From positions 12,501 through 76,500 of the forward strand of contig QVRM01003944.1 in the NCBI GenBank assembly GCA_003439945.1: DNA of 64,000 nt, given 5' to 3'. A program made the position numbers and the translations under genes. Position 1 is the stretch's first letter, and each line of letters begins with the position of its first letter. The stretch comes from Dermanyssus gallinae (taxonomy: Eukaryota > Arthropoda > Arachnida > Mesostigmata > Dermanyssidae). Positions 1 to 14,488 of this stretch are shown here, one piece after another. The notes under the pieces were generated by a model. That model did no database searches. It saw only the letters and a program-made list of their open reading frames with translations, and had not been told where the DNA came from.

Positions 1-1819
1 TAATAGTAGGAATAGTTACAAAGGTAATAATCAGCCCTGCTTTGATGTAGTTCAATGTGTAAAGTACATATGCTCAATGTAGCTATCCTTATCTTAAAGC
101 GTACTAATTTCAAATTTGAGTTTACTTACGAAACCGCAATTTCACAATGCTCAAGTTCTGGTAAATACAAATATGTGAAATGTGCAAGAGCACAACATTT
201 TCCCTTTCATGCGTCCACGTGTCTCATTTTATGCAAAATTAACAATTGAAATCGCAAGACAATTCTCCCGTTCACACGTATGACAAGCTTTCTTCAATCC
301 ATATATATGTATTCTTCTCCCTTCCCCCGTCTATATCGAGTTTCCATTGTAATGAAAAACAGAATCAAAGAATCTCAGCTTATTGTTTTCTCATTCGAGT
401 GCATGAACGTTACGTTCACATTTCGTTTTTTGCCGTTGGCTTGCTTGATTGACAAGGACGGCTTGCAAGCAGTTGTTTAATATTACACACGTATTCTTAG
501 TGTAGTGGATCTTCTTGGAAAAATAAATCCGTGCGATTGTTTGGCCGACCCGCCTTTTAAACCTATGCAAAAAGCGCATTTTTAAACTCAGAACAGACTA
601 GCAAGTCAACTCACATCGTGAACAAGCCGAACTGGGACCGCGAGTTTACAGTAATCGATCCAATTTCCATACTACGAGGGCAATAGGGGATAAAATTAGA
701 AAAGCAATTCCAGTCATGTCCTTTGTCAAGTAAGCCATATTATATAGCTCTTGTGCAAATTTCGTTTTGGTATTACCTACCTATTAAGGATAATTTAAGT
801 TCCAATCACATCGAAACTGTCTCAGCTTTAATAACATGTTGTGTACAATTTAACAAGAATTTTCACTGATAACGTAGATGTTTTTCTATAAATATCCGCA
901 TCGAGGGCACACCACTACCATTACGGCATCTCGGGAACGTGGAAAACTTCCGGAAGATAGCTTTGCTTTCTAAGACCACAAAATTACTATCATATCTAAA
1001 AGCATAACGTTACAGCTAATTTCAATCTATTCTGGCTATAAAATATTGCTCTATTTGTTTGTACTTCAATGCTGTTTCTTGCATTGTGTTGCACCCGCAA
1101 CCGGCAACGTTCTAACAAAGAGCGCAATTTGACGAGGCGTCACGTTCACTGTACGCATCTCATGGCAGCAGCAAAACACAAAGCCCTTGGTGTTTCTTGG
1201 TCCTTGTCGTGTCTTTCGTTCCATGAGTCCAAGTTGTCTTTAATACAATTTTTCTGTTTGTTGCCGACAGTTCTGCAGGTTTGGAGCAAGCATACGACCG
1301 AATGTCCCAAAAAGGGCCAAAGGGCTTAGGAGACCTGCATGTAAATTTCGAAGCACATTATTTTGTGCGGTCGTTGGAATGCTGACTTTGGTATAATTTG
1401 TAGGGTTTGAATGGATGGGTACCTCATGTATAACTTTAAAACCAAGCAACGAATTGTTGGTCTTGTTTCTCTTAAGTTTATGCTTAGAAAGTCGATCAGT
1501 TTATGGACATTTCAACTGAGAGAATAGTCTTACTCTTAACGTCGTTTTAACGTTAGTAGCCAGGCGATGACTACAGTCATAGTTAACATAAGACATTTTA
1601 GGTGCATGCAGTTTTAAGATTCCAATCCTGACGAATGTTTTTCGACTTTATAACGCTCTTAGATCACACAAATTGTTGTAGGTATACCTAAAACGTCGTA
1701 TGCCGCTACCGTTTTTTTTGAAAATAAAGAAGCATGCCGTAATTTAACCGAAGAGGGTTTTTTCTCAACTTGTTTCGAAACGACAATTTTGGTTTAAAAG
1801 TTTGCGTATGACTACTCAC
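1..1819. other. Non-coding stretch, no gene seen
   Basis: AT-leaning unique-looking DNA. Open frames here are short and lack coding-like composition. I see no transposon signature, tandem repeat or RNA gene. If the minus-strand exon at 1820-2005 is real, this stretch is the start of its first intron. Confidence 0.5.
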
Positions 1820-2005
1820 ATCTTGGAAGTCCGCCATGTTGTTGGGTCTGCCTGTTGGGTAGTGTGCGGCTCCATTCGAAGCTGGGTGACCGCCAGGATG
1901 GGCAAGATATCCAGCATGATGAGATCCAAGGGTGCCTAATGCTGCCATTGGCGGAGGTACTGGCCCAGCGTCCTTGGGGTAGCCCTCCACCAGCGAGGCA
2001 CTCAT
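1820..2005 (-). CDS. Candidate first coding exon of an unrecognised gene (partial)
   Basis: On the minus strand an ATG at 2005 in good context (GGAAAATGAG) opens a 62-codon frame. The frame ends exactly at a strong splice donor: exon end GAT, then GTGAGTAGT at 1819-1811. The peptide is rich in Pro, Gly, Ala and His, begins MSASLVEGYPKDAG and ends GRPNNMADFQD. That composition is typical of the disordered N-terminus of an animal transcription factor or RNA-binding protein, but I cannot name the family. The frame stays open upstream to a stop at about 2131, so this ATG is chosen for context and not because a stop forces it. Codon use is far less repetitive than in neighbouring low-complexity frames. 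The next exon would lie below position 1 or within 1-1800, where I could not identify it. The exon call is inference from frame, composition and donor together. Confidence 0.45.
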
Positions 2006-3215
2006 TTTCCGCTCCAATTTTCCTGTCAGCCGACGAGCGTCTGTCGCCGTGTTTTTTGTATCACTTTTCCCGAAGACACCACCAGCGATCTTTCTTGCCC
2101 TTCAGCGATTCTCTTTTGCTCTTCTCTTTATTCTTCTTCTTGTTCAGCTTCTTTTTGTGGTTTTATGTCACTTTCCCCTGCTCAAAAGAAACTACAGCTC
2201 CGGGCAGCTTATTTGACCTGCTGGGCAAAAACATCTGTCCAAAGGCGCTGGGCTTCGCGCGCGCGTAACAGTATCAACCGACACTTCTTCGTGGCCTTCG
2301 TGTACGTCTTACGCCTGGCATCGCAGATGCGCTGTATTCTCGTGCAAGAGCTGACCCCATTTCTGCGTTCCTGGTGCGGCAGTCACGACCCTGCGTACAG
2401 ACGTCTCCTTTTACATGCACGTGCGTAGGTAGGGCTTAGAGACGGGCTTACAAAGCCACCCACCAGGCAGCCAGCGAGGACACGCACATCATAAACATCA
2501 TCTGAACGCACAACAAGACACATCACTACACGAGACAGCACTATACGTGGCTAGGGGAGACAGGCTGCGCCAGTCACGTGTACGTCACGCTTCCAAAGCG
2601 TGCACCAAGCAACGTACGACGACAACAACAACAACCGCAAAACCTCTCTCTCCAGAACTGCAGCACCGGGAAGCGTAACTAATTCGTGACTCGAGGCTTT
2701 CCACCAGCCTGTAGCCAACAACACCAGCAACACAACGAATTTCAAATGTCGACAGCAGATGTGGGATGGCTATTTTGAGCGCAACAAATGACGGGATATC
2801 GACGATGAACTAGGTTTACTATGATGTGCCATACCAGTAACTGTATTCGCCACTCGCTCACCTCACCATACACAGTCGCCACAATTAGAGGTAAATCGGG
2901 ACTTCACACGTTGGGAGATGATGATGGCGATGCTGTTGATGCTGCTGCTGCTAATGAGAATGATAATTATGATGATGATGATGTTGGTGTTCACGATGAT
3001 GACGGCAAGCTGGTCAAACAACAACAACAACAAGTCCAAGTTGCACTGCTGCTCGCATTTGCTGGTAGTGATTGCTGGAAATCGTGAAGCCACTTTTGCA
3101 AATGATGATACCGCGGCCAATGGTGGTGGTTATGGTGGCAACGCTGGCAGCGGCAAATGCGAGACTGGCACTGCTAAGTGGCCACACATAAGTGTCTGGT
3201 TAAGATCCAAACCAC
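2006..3215. other. Possible 5' untranslated/promoter flank, then GAT/CAA-rich DNA
   Basis: 2006-2270 would be the 5' leader or promoter side of the exon at 1820-2005. From 2916 to 3000 the sequence is a degenerate GATGAT/GCTGCT repeat, followed by short CAA runs. I see no supported gene. Confidence 0.35.
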
Positions 3216-3259
3216 TACAACAACAACACCAACAACAACAACACCAACAACAACAAATC
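3216..3259. repeat. (CAA)n/(ACA)n short array
   Basis: Imperfect CAA/CACCAA triplet repeat. It is one of more than a dozen CAA-type arrays in the window. Confidence 0.8.
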
Positions 3260-3647
3260 TAAGCCATAACTAATCACGGTAGCACACAACAACCGCAGCA
3301 ACCAACACCAACCACCACCAAGCACCCGAGAGAGGGGACCAGTTACTGACACAACTGGCCGAATCGCAGCAATCGAAGTTGTAAGTATAGTAGCCACGGT
3401 GTAGGTAGCACTGCGGTGGTCGCAGCGCAACAGTATCGACAAACAACAAAACAACAGCTGTTGCTATTGCTGCCGCCACTATTAGCCCTGCTACTGCTGG
3501 TGCTGTTGGCGCTATTCCTGGCTGCCTGTTCCTTCGCACCACCGCCGCTTCTACATGCAGAGGCACGGACGCCCAACAACAACAACAACAACAACAGCAA
3601 CAACAACGAGCACGAATCGAACGAACGGACCAAGCGAACGGAACGAC

Positions 3648-3775
3648 GGATTCTTCCACAGAGCGATTCTTCCACAGACCGATTCTTCCACAGACCGATT
3701 ATTTCACAAAGCGATTCTTCCACAGAGCGATTCTTCCACAGAGCGATTCTTCAACAGACCGATCGACCAACAGAC
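3648..3775 (+). repeat. 16-bp minisatellite, about 8 units
   Basis: Consensus unit is CGATTCTTCCACAGAG. Starts fall at 3648, 3664, 3680 and every 16 bases to 3760. The first six units are near-identical and the last two diverge. Because 16 is not a multiple of three, a tract of this kind is unlikely to be translated. Confidence 0.9.
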
Positions 3776-4798
3776 CGACAACCTGCACGTTCGACAACCG
3801 ACCAGCAAACGACGTAACGTTGGACCGCCGCGCGCTCGCTCGCTCACATACGCGTCACCCACCCGGCCCGGCTTGGCGGCGACGGCGACGACGACAGGGT
3901 TAGTTGAATGGCTGGCTGGCTGACGTCTCACGCATAGCGGTGGCGCTTCGACGCTCCTGCTGTTTGCGCTGCTGCTGCCGCCACCACCAGCACAGGCGTC
4001 CGTTTGTCGTCTTTGCCGTAGTAACAGTAGCGTCGCTGGTACTACAGCAGCAGCTGCTGCTGCTGCTGTTGTTGCTGCTGCCCTCGCAGCTGGCCGGCTC
4101 GCTCGCTCGCTGGCTGGAGGGCGGCGCCAAACGTGACCGAAAGCCACCAACGATCATCAAGCTATGCCAACGCGCCGCTGCCGTTGGCGTAGCCAATCGT
4201 GGCGGCCCGGACGCGGCGGCGGTAGCGGTGGTGGCGGTGGAGGCCCCGACGCGCCGGCGCTGGCAGTCCCGACGCTGCAGCAGTAGCCGCCGTAGCGGTG
4301 GCAGCGACAGACGACGACGACAACGTTAGCGTTGATGATGGCACCGGCGGCACGGCAACTTCGTGTCGTGGCCATCAGCCGACCAGTAGCCGGTCGTAGT
4401 AGTTGGTGGTTGGGTTGTATGGTTGGTTGTTACGACGACCAGCAACAGCGACCAGGGAAGGGACGTAACGTGAGTTGTAACGTTGTCGTCGTCGTCGTCG
4501 CCGTCGCTGTTGACGTTGGCGGGAGGGGTGGGCGGAGCCAACGACGTAGCTGGAGCTGGGCGGGGCGGTACGGGATGGGATGGCATGGCAGGGAACGTCC
4601 GTTGGTCCGACGGTCCGTCACCTCTTTTTCAGTGGGATGATGGTGGTGGTGGTTGTGGTGACAATGACCGCGGTCGACAATCGTGGTAATGCTGGTGGTT
4701 GTGGTTGTAGTCGTTCTGGGGATAATGGTGGTCTTGGGGGGAGGAATCGGGTGGTGGTGGTGGTGGTGCTAACAGCAACAACAACAACAACAGCATCA
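3776..4798. other. GC-rich low-complexity region
   Basis: High GC, with CGCTCGCTCG, CAGCAGCTGCTG, GGCGGCGGTAG and GTCGTCGTCG runs. Several frames are open on both strands, but each encodes a single-amino-acid-rich peptide and none looks like a domain. It could be a CpG-type promoter or 5' UTR region. No gene can be supported. Confidence 0.35.
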
Positions 4799-4909
<111 letters not shown>

Positions 4910-6204
4910 TTTAGCTTGCTGTCGTATTTGACAAAATCGGCTTTGACAATGGCGACCGAGATGACGATGATTATGACGACAACTTGATGAACAATCGTCG
5001 CATGCCGTGTTGAGCGTCTAACTGGCAAGCTGCTAACTAAGTACACAAACACCATGTACAAGATGGACGCAACCTGCTAGCTAAATAGGTAGGTATATGG
5101 ACAGGCGACAAGCCATCTATCGAACTGTCCGTCCGTCTTTCTGTCTGTCGGTCTGTCGCAGCAAAGCCCGCCGCTAAAAGTGGACTTATAGACTCTCGTA
5201 CAGCCGTGGTGTGAAATAGCGTGACGAATACGATCACTGTTTCTCGATGACAAGCATCTCAGCGTCTAAAATAAGCGTCCGCGTATCTCATCGCGTCAAC
5301 ACACATATACACATATACGCACACAGATCACAAGACACATTATCCAAACCAAAGCGACCAAAAAAGCAGCAAGGTGAACTTTGATAGAGAACGAAACAGA
5401 GATGAATGAATAGAGACTCTGGATTTAATGCCGGCAGAACTGCCACTATCCAGCCTCGAAATTAGTTTGGTTTAGCGAAACGTTGCACATCGTCATCATT
5501 GTACCCATCTCGCACCAGAGCTCGGCAAGGCCACCAAACCAGCAGCAGCAAAATATACTTACCACCGACCCCTTAAAATAAAAGGCTGACCATCTAAAAA
5601 GCCGAGAAGTATACGAGCAGACAAATGACTTGTTGATAAAGGTGTACAACCGTATTGGCAGAGATATAGGCAGCAAGTGTGTAACCAGCAAGGTGCGTCG
5701 TCTGTATGCACTGTGGGCGTTAATTTTGTTGAGTATGTGTGATGATGAAAAATAGCGAGCGCGGATCGTACAGTATATCTATAGTCAGATCTCAGGTAAT
5801 TATCGAGTGTCGTCGCTCTTAGAGAGACAGACGCACGTTATATCCACGCCCTGCATCACAGTGGAGTCGACGAGTAAAGCAGCCGCCAGCCACGCATTAA
5901 AACAATTATATCGTAGCGGTAGATATGCGGCATGCGAGTATATCGTACTTCAGAATGTCTTTAGTATGTTCGTATATGGTAACCTGCTTATTGAGAATTG
6001 GGAACACAATAAGTAAAGGAATTTATATATATATATATAGGATGCGATTGTTCTTCGACCTGCTCTTTCTCAATAACCCCCAGGGCCTATTCGTGATAAG
6101 GCGACAAAGTGATTAATGCGTTGAGTTGGCTGGACTTAACTGAAATCGACGACTCTCGTGCGCCCTACGCGGGCTTCACTCGTTGATGCATCTTACCAAG
6201 TGTG
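4910..6204. other. Gene-free interval
   Basis: No coding-like frame, repeat family or RNA gene recognised. A minus-strand donor-like GTAAGTATAT is present near 5563, without a convincing exon attached. Confidence 0.4.
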
Positions 6205-6315
<111 letters not shown>

Positions 6316-6808
6316 ATCATTCGTCATTGTAGCATAAAAAGTAGTAGTAGTATGAGTGGTAGCCGTATCCCGATTTCCCCGATCTCGTTCAGTGATCGGT
6401 TCTGTCGTTTGGTTTTCGCCTGTGATGTGATCGGCGCGGAGGATGGCAAACACCTTCTGTGTCGCATAGCTCTGCTTTTCTTGCTTTCACACGGATCACA
6501 CGGCGGACTCCCGGAGTGATCGGAGCATCGCATCGTGATCGTGCCTTTACCGAACGTGGGCCGAACTGAGTCTCTTGCTCTCAGGACAGACACCACAAAA
6601 GCAAGACGACTTCGATACACACCATTGACTACAGTCACTGTATCGCGTACAAAAAGCTAAATCAATACAAACGAAAAGCGCCCTCCATACTAGGAGGATC
6701 TGCGGCCGCTGGTTTCCATTTGTGGTTAGTGCGCTGGTGACACGTCGCTTGATGTTGGACGCCGCGCTACCGAGCAGAAACAAAACGATTACACACGCGC
6801 ATATCTCA

Positions 6809-6886
6809 ATGCCTGACGATGTACAAAAATTACGCGACTATGCGTGGTACTCCTCGACGACTCTCGATAATTACAGCCAACAACAG
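6809..6886 (+). CDS. Weak candidate coding exon ending at a strong donor
   Basis: An ATG at 6809 opens 26 codons (MPDDVQKLRDYAWYSS and so on, ending SQQQ). They end exactly at CAACAG followed by GTACGTTT, a near-consensus splice donor, in phase 0. The same frame is open upstream through another ATG at about 6751, so the true start is uncertain, and an upstream acceptor is also possible. The amino-acid mix is balanced, unlike the low-complexity frames around it. I do not recognise the product. With only one splice site and a short frame, this could be chance. Confidence 0.25.
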
Positions 6887-7834
6887 GTACGTTTATCCGA
6901 GTGCATCCTATTCTATTTCTAGTTATCCCGAACTAGGTTAGCACTATAAACATAAACACCACGGAAAACAACAGATCGGGCGATTCTCTTGCGCAAGGAA
7001 TCTAAATTTTGATACAATGAGGCAACACAGCGGCGGCGGTAGAGCTGTTGGCAAAATGGTCCAGTCCTGGCTGTGGAATAGTGTCTTCAATTGTAACGCA
7101 TGGTGTAGTTAAACAAATTTTCTGACGGGTACTGTGTTATATAAATATATATATATGCATATATATAATTTTTTTATATACATATCTTTGTATTTGTATA
7201 TATATTTGTGGTTACGCTGCATCGGCCTACTTTTGAAACTTGCAACGTAGCGTCCGCAGCCATAGAAAGAGTTGCACATCGTCGCAAATATCTATTTATG
7301 TCAATAGCAGATCACCCGGGCCCGACGATAAATAGAGAGAGAGAGGAGGAGAGAGAGAGGGGGTGGAGGCTCAAGAAGGCTCAGGTTGTCATTTTGGTCG
7401 TGCGCGGCCCATTTCCGTCACGTCAGCTTGGATGAATGGATGGATAGATGAAGCCGTCACCACTGCACAGACCAATGGCGCGACGCAAGACCACAACAGT
7501 CATCACCATAATCATAATAATAATAATAATAGTAATCGTAACAATAGAAGCTAGCTTCTTCAGATTGGCAGTTTTGAACCAAGCCAAATACATGCTTTGA
7601 ATGAGCATGGCCGTCGGACAAATTTTTGCAACGCTCGTATTGGCAGGCAACTTTATTGTATCAATTTGTTTCTTTTCTCTCTCTCTCTCTCTCTTTTAAA
7701 ACACTATCATTCGCTTTCTCTCTTTTGTTTGATGCTATTTTTGTCGTCTTTGCGTTTATGCGCACACATTGAATCGGAATGGCCAGACAAAAATACGAGA
7801 CGGTCCTTTTTCCGGGTTCTTATGTTCGTCCCAG
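6887..7834. other. Gene-free interval with AT-rich and short microsatellite patches
   Basis: Contains a TATA-rich patch at 7138-7210, a GAGAGAGG patch near 7335 and (ATAATA) near 7510. No gene recognised. Confidence 0.4.
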
Positions 7835-8190
7835 GCGATACAACAACAACAACAATTACTCCTCTTACCATTCTTACTGCAGTAACAACAACAACCGCAG
7901 CAACAACAACAACCGCCGCAGCAACAACAACCGCCGCAGCAACAACAACAATAACTGCAACAACAACAACAACAACTACAGCAACAGCAATAACAACAAC
8001 TACAACAACAATAACAACAACTACAATAACAACAACAACCGCAGCAACGACAACTGCAGCAGCAGCAACAACAACTGCAACAGCAACAACAACAAGTGCA
8101 ACAGCAACGACAACCACAACAACAACAGCCTCGACGACGACGAGGTTGCCGCCGACAACGGCAACAGCAGAAACAACAATAGCAATAGGA
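7835..8190. repeat. CAA/CAG/GCAACA composite triplet array
   Basis: A long degenerate triplet array with interspersed CCGCAGCAACAA units. All three plus-strand frames stay open (Asn-, Thr- or Gln-rich), as does the minus strand (Val, Cys or Leu-rich). Openness is therefore a property of the repeat and not evidence of a gene. Confidence 0.85.
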
Positions 8191-8683
8191 GCAAGAACAT
8201 CTAAGACGATACCAAGAAAGTCTCTCGCTCTGTGTCTCTTTGCCGGGGTGGACTTTTTCGGTGGGTCGGTGGGCCAGTCGACCGCCGGTCGTGTTGCGCG
8301 TTCTTTTCTCTCCGTAGTTTGACGGCCGTAAGCGGGTACGCTTGCGGACTCGCAACGTCAATTTGGCACCAACCAATGCGGTGATTGTTCAGTCAGTCAG
8401 CCAGCCCCCACAATATGTACAGGAACGATTCACATCGTGTCGTGTTCGTTCACATGGCCGTAGACCGCGGCTGGAACGCCGACGCCGAAAACCCCCATAA
8501 CGGAATCGGTTGAGGCTACCGTCGTCGTCGTCGTAGTAGTAGTTGTATTGTAGCTTAGCTGCATCCCATTCTCTGCTGGCGCTCACAACGCCACCACCAA
8601 CGACAGTCATGAACGGCAACGCATGGTGACAAAGAAGCGGTGCCGTCCGTAGGGCAGCAATTGCTTAGAGCGAGACTAATACG

Positions 8684-8742
<59 letters not shown>

Positions 8743-10084
8743 GAATCACACATATACAGGCATATGGAGACCTACGCATATGCATGTTTATATATATATA
8801 TATATATATGGGCAACACGCGTATGACCGCAATGTGTGTCTGATGACATATATAGTTGTGCATACTCAGACAAAGCAACAGCAACAGCAGCAGGCCCTAT
8901 ATAATCAATCAAACGAGTTTGATGCCGGCTAGCCGATACATATATGCGTTGAACAATCGGGTCGCAGCCGAAGTCCAGTCGGAGCAGCCGAATCATAATA
9001 GACAATCATGAATTGAAGTGTTCATCCACACACACACACACATTGCCACAGTGGAGGCAGGAGCAGGACAGTGAGGAAAGATAGATGTCGACGGGTCACA
9101 CAGACGTGCAGATTTGAACGCGCTTTGCCATCATAGCGAATTGAGTACACACCACATCATCGCCAACCCATTGTGTCGTCGACAGCAAGCAGCAGCAGCC
9201 GCATTATTATGATTATTATGATTATTATTGTTCATATGTCTATGGTTGTCCAAATGCTATGCGTCGCAGGCTGGCGAAGCCGTGTTGACATAAGGGGACC
9301 AAATGTGGTGACGGTGACGAATGCAGCCGTTCCGATCAGTTCCGAGCATAACGATCCATTTCAACTTCCAGTCTGTTGTTGTCTTTGTTGTTGTTGTTTA
9401 TTATTATGTTGTTGTTGTTGTTGTTGTTGCTGTTGGCGATGTCTGTTATAATACTGCTGTAGAACCCTTCTACGTTGCAACAGTAAGAAGAAGTATGTCA
9501 AGACTGCTTTTTGCCTTGTCGGTCAGTCTTCTTAATGATATGTGTGTGAAGTATTATGAAGAAATACATTTGTTGAACAATGCTTACACTTACACTGGGG
9601 GTTGAAGGAGGGATTTATTTGGCGACAATATATATATATATATATATATATATGTAATAATTCGGTTGTGTTAAAGCAAACGTGAATGCATATTCGACAT
9701 TATCGTGCGACGTCTGTATGACGGTTTATTGGGGTCGCAGTACTACGGTCTGTTAACTAGCTAGGCATTATTCCGCGAGTTATTACAGACAAGAAACTCA
9801 TCAGGCCCTCGTTTATTTCGTAGTCAAAATCTGTCCCCCAGAAGGCCTCTCTGTAACAGAGTTTTACGTTGTTTCGAGAGAGAGAGACATATAAGCAACG
9901 CCAACTTAGCCTTATTATTGTGTCAAACGTGCCGGTGCTCTTGGTGACACTTAGTAAACTGCGTGGACAAGCTGCATAATGTTTGGCAAGACGTAGTGCC
10001 CTACAGCATCTTCAGACGTTTGGGGTTGACGGATCGCTCAATCTCTTCACTGTTCAAAGAGGGTGATGATAGTCGTACGCCATA
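8191..10084. other. Gene-free interval containing three (TA)n tracts
   Basis: (TA)n at 8692-8739, 8790-8809 and 9628-9653. A GTTGTTGTT array lies at 9374-9430. The 431-bp segment 9654-10084 lies between (TA)n tracts and could be a worn retrotransposon tail, but I found no diagnostic motif in it. Confidence 0.45.
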
Positions 10085-10106
10085 TTTATATATATATATA
10101 TATATT
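10085..10106. repeat. (TA)n at the left side of an R1-like fragment
   Basis: Short TA tract followed by a T run. It lies just upstream of the truncated R1-like sequence. Confidence 0.85.
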
Positions 10107-11512
10107 TTTTTTTTAATGGAGGGGTTAAATGCTTTAAGCACTAACGCAATAGGGTAAGTAGATAGAAACCCTCAGCCATCTGCAGTGTGGAACTCACCCC
10201 CGACGGTTGGACAATATTCCGCCGAGATCATACCCACTAAACGCACCTCCCCCCCGAAGCTTCACTCTCTGTCAGCTCGGCTTTCCTTTTAATAGTACTA
10301 CGAGCCGGCAGGAGGAGTGGTGAGTGTCCTTCAGATCAATTGGCCGAAGGCATCTCAGGGTTTGACCCTATAGCCATCATTCTGCGTCCCTCCACTTGCG
10401 AAACGGTTCTTCTAGAATTACAGGTGTATTCTGTCCACTCTATTGCAAAGTCCAGCGGCACTTTACCAGCTGCTAGAAGCCGAGTAAACAGATCTACCAT
10501 CAAATTTCTAAAAAGGTGCCCTTTCTGCATATATAGTGCTCATAGACGCAACCGTTGGACCGCGCGCTCTTTTTTCACAGATGTTTTGCACGGAACGGAT
10601 ATCACTCAGGCGTCACCAGCAGGTCGAGCTCTGCTGGCGGAGACAGTGCCCTGGGACCTAAAGGCAGCCGAACGTCGGCGCCTATGGGTTAACCCAGATA
10701 GGGAGCTCGTACAAGAACGCGAGGTGACACTCGATCGGTGGCAGAAGGAGTGGGATAGCATCCCGAACGGACAACCAGGGGCGCTCGTGAGGAACCTCAT
10801 TCCGAACATCCGCCAATGGATGAATCGTCCCGGGGGTCGTCTCACATACCACCTGACCCAAGTTCTCACGGGTCGCGGCGATTTCCAGGTGTATTTAAAT
10901 CGGATAGGGAAGGCTGAGACAACGCAATGCTTGTACTGTGACGAGGTGGACACTCCGGAACATACAGTATTGCGATGCGCCGCATGGACCGAGACCAGAC
11001 GCGGCCTGCCCAGAAAGAACACGCTGGGAGAGCTAGTCACGTACATGCTTACGTCGGTCAAAAACTGGGACGCGGCTGCAAAGCCTATTCAACGGATCAT
11101 GAAAGCAAAGGAAGAGACAGGAAGAAGGAAAATGATGGAAAGCGTCCGAGAGTTGGTGCCAAGGCGCGACTCGACAAGCAGGACCTAAAGATTTAAAATT
11201 TCCGAGACTTCCCCGCCGCCTGTGTGTAGTTACTCTTCTGCGTTAAGGATCCCGCAGGTCGGAGGGTCATCTTAAGGAGGATACATATATGTAGGCACTG
11301 CCGTCTATATATGTAGGGTTTTAGTGGGTATTGCCTTAATCCTTCGGCTCGACTTTTGTCAAGCGCCAAGACTTGCCGTTAGGTGGCTGAGTCCCACACT
11401 GTCTGAGCGTTGGCATGTTAGGGGGCTTACCAACTCCTGTTATGCTTTCTCTCAGTCGTACGTAAATGTATTTTAAACCCTAAACCTCCTCAAAAAAAAA
11501 CAAAAAAAAACA
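10107..11512 (+). mobile_element. R1-like non-LTR retrotransposon, 5'-truncated 3' fragment
   Basis: The downstream half encodes the conserved C-terminal region of an R1-clade second open reading frame (10340-11188). A 3' untranslated region follows. It contains TTTTAGTGGGT (about 11322) and GAGTCCCACACT (about 11391), and ends in two A-runs separated by C at 11494-11512. The left limit is uncertain: 10107-10620 has no motif I recognise, so the recognisable element may start later. Both 3' UTR motifs recur in the fragment at 55675-56236, which supports a shared lineage. It is a dead, truncated copy. Confidence 0.7.
10340..11188 (+). pseudogene. C-terminal part of an R1-like reverse-transcriptase polyprotein
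   Basis: An uninterrupted frame runs to a stop at 11188. Recognisable features in order: GRALLAETVPWDLKAAERRR (about 10625-10685), matching the R1 segment that follows the reverse-transcriptase domain; WQKEWDS (about 10740); LTYHLTQVLTGRGDFQVYL (about 10840-10898); then a Cys-Cys-His-Cys cluster, CLYCDEVDTPEHTVLRC (about 10928-10978), typical of R1-clade C-termini. The reverse-transcriptase and apurinic-like endonuclease domains are missing, so this cannot make a working protein. The first codon of the listed frame is TTG, not ATG, so no start is implied. The first 90 residues or so are not recognisable and may not belong to the element. A tail with A-runs follows at 11494-11512. Confidence 0.7.
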
Positions 11513-12311
11513 GGTCGAGCTCAATCGGTCGGAAGTGCCGAACAAGTGCCTAGATGCAATCCTTCCGTGCAACACAGAAGACACCATTCCTCAATTGCCT
11601 TGTGATTCTTGAGGACGCCTTTTATATCATCTGGCCTTAAAAGGGCTGCACCTCTTCTGAGGGTCTACGCGTGCAGTTCGTGCAATGAGAAACGTCAAGA
11701 ACATAGTGCAAAGTCGCAATGCAAAATCGTTTAGATGTATGCTTTTTGGCCAATGTTATAAGGCCTTTCTAAGCGTCGATATTTCTTGCGGGGAGCTCGG
11801 TGCCCCCTAGCGACTGAGCGGGGCAATCTGTCCAATTGACACTTCTAGTTAACCGGTAGAAAGATTATTTTCTGTTAGTTGCTATTTTTAAATAAATCTG
11901 CACTGTTATTGGTAGATGTTTATTTTTAAAGTTCTTTGAAAGAAGTGGAGCGAGCGGATGGCCGACGATTCAGCAAAACTTGGAAATGACGGCATTCGAT
12001 AGATCTCTGTATGTATGTAATGATTCCTACGAGACACGTCAACGCACCACGTCGTGCTGACACTGAAACTATTCCTAGCTAGAAAAGTGCACATTCTAAC
12101 ATTTAGACAAAGAAAACAGACAAAAGCAGAGTACTTTGCCGGCTTCATCCAAATTGCCGAACTAAACCCTTCGCTCCCCTTGCTACCTCTATCATGTCCA
12201 AAGGGTCGCCGGTGTTTCCATGAACAGAAACGATTATCTTCTTCTTTCTACCAAAAACGTTGTGTTGGTATAAGTGACCATGCGTCGTTGCAGCCAGTGC
12301 TCTTCCATCAC
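11513..12311. other. Gene-free interval
   Basis: No feature recognised beyond short low-quality frames. Confidence 0.4.
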
Positions 12312-12575
12312 AACAACAACAACAACAAAAACAACAATAACAACAGCAATGTTAAAGTTTAACGCTCCCCGAAAGAAACCCAGCATCAAACAGCATTACA
12401 GCAACAACAACAACAACAACAACAGCAACAAAAACAACAGTGGCGACGACTACAACAAGAGTGGCACCACGCGTTTAATAATAAACGACTTTGTTCACCT
12501 ACTAATGTTGTTGTTATTGTTGCTCTTGTTGTTGTTGCTGTTGCCCTTGTTGCTGTTGTTGTTGTTGATGTCGTT
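12312..12575. repeat. CAA array facing a TTG array
   Basis: CAA-rich DNA at 12312-12440 is followed, after about 65 bp, by TTG-rich DNA at 12508-12575. The two halves are loosely complementary, so single strands could fold back on each other. Confidence 0.8.

Positions 12576-14488
<1,913 letters not shown>

Noticed and set aside
7597..8322. A 241-codon plus-strand frame rich in Thr and overlapping Cys-, Asn- and Val-rich frames
   Set aside because: Repeat-driven openness in several frames. The non-repeat ends show no domain.
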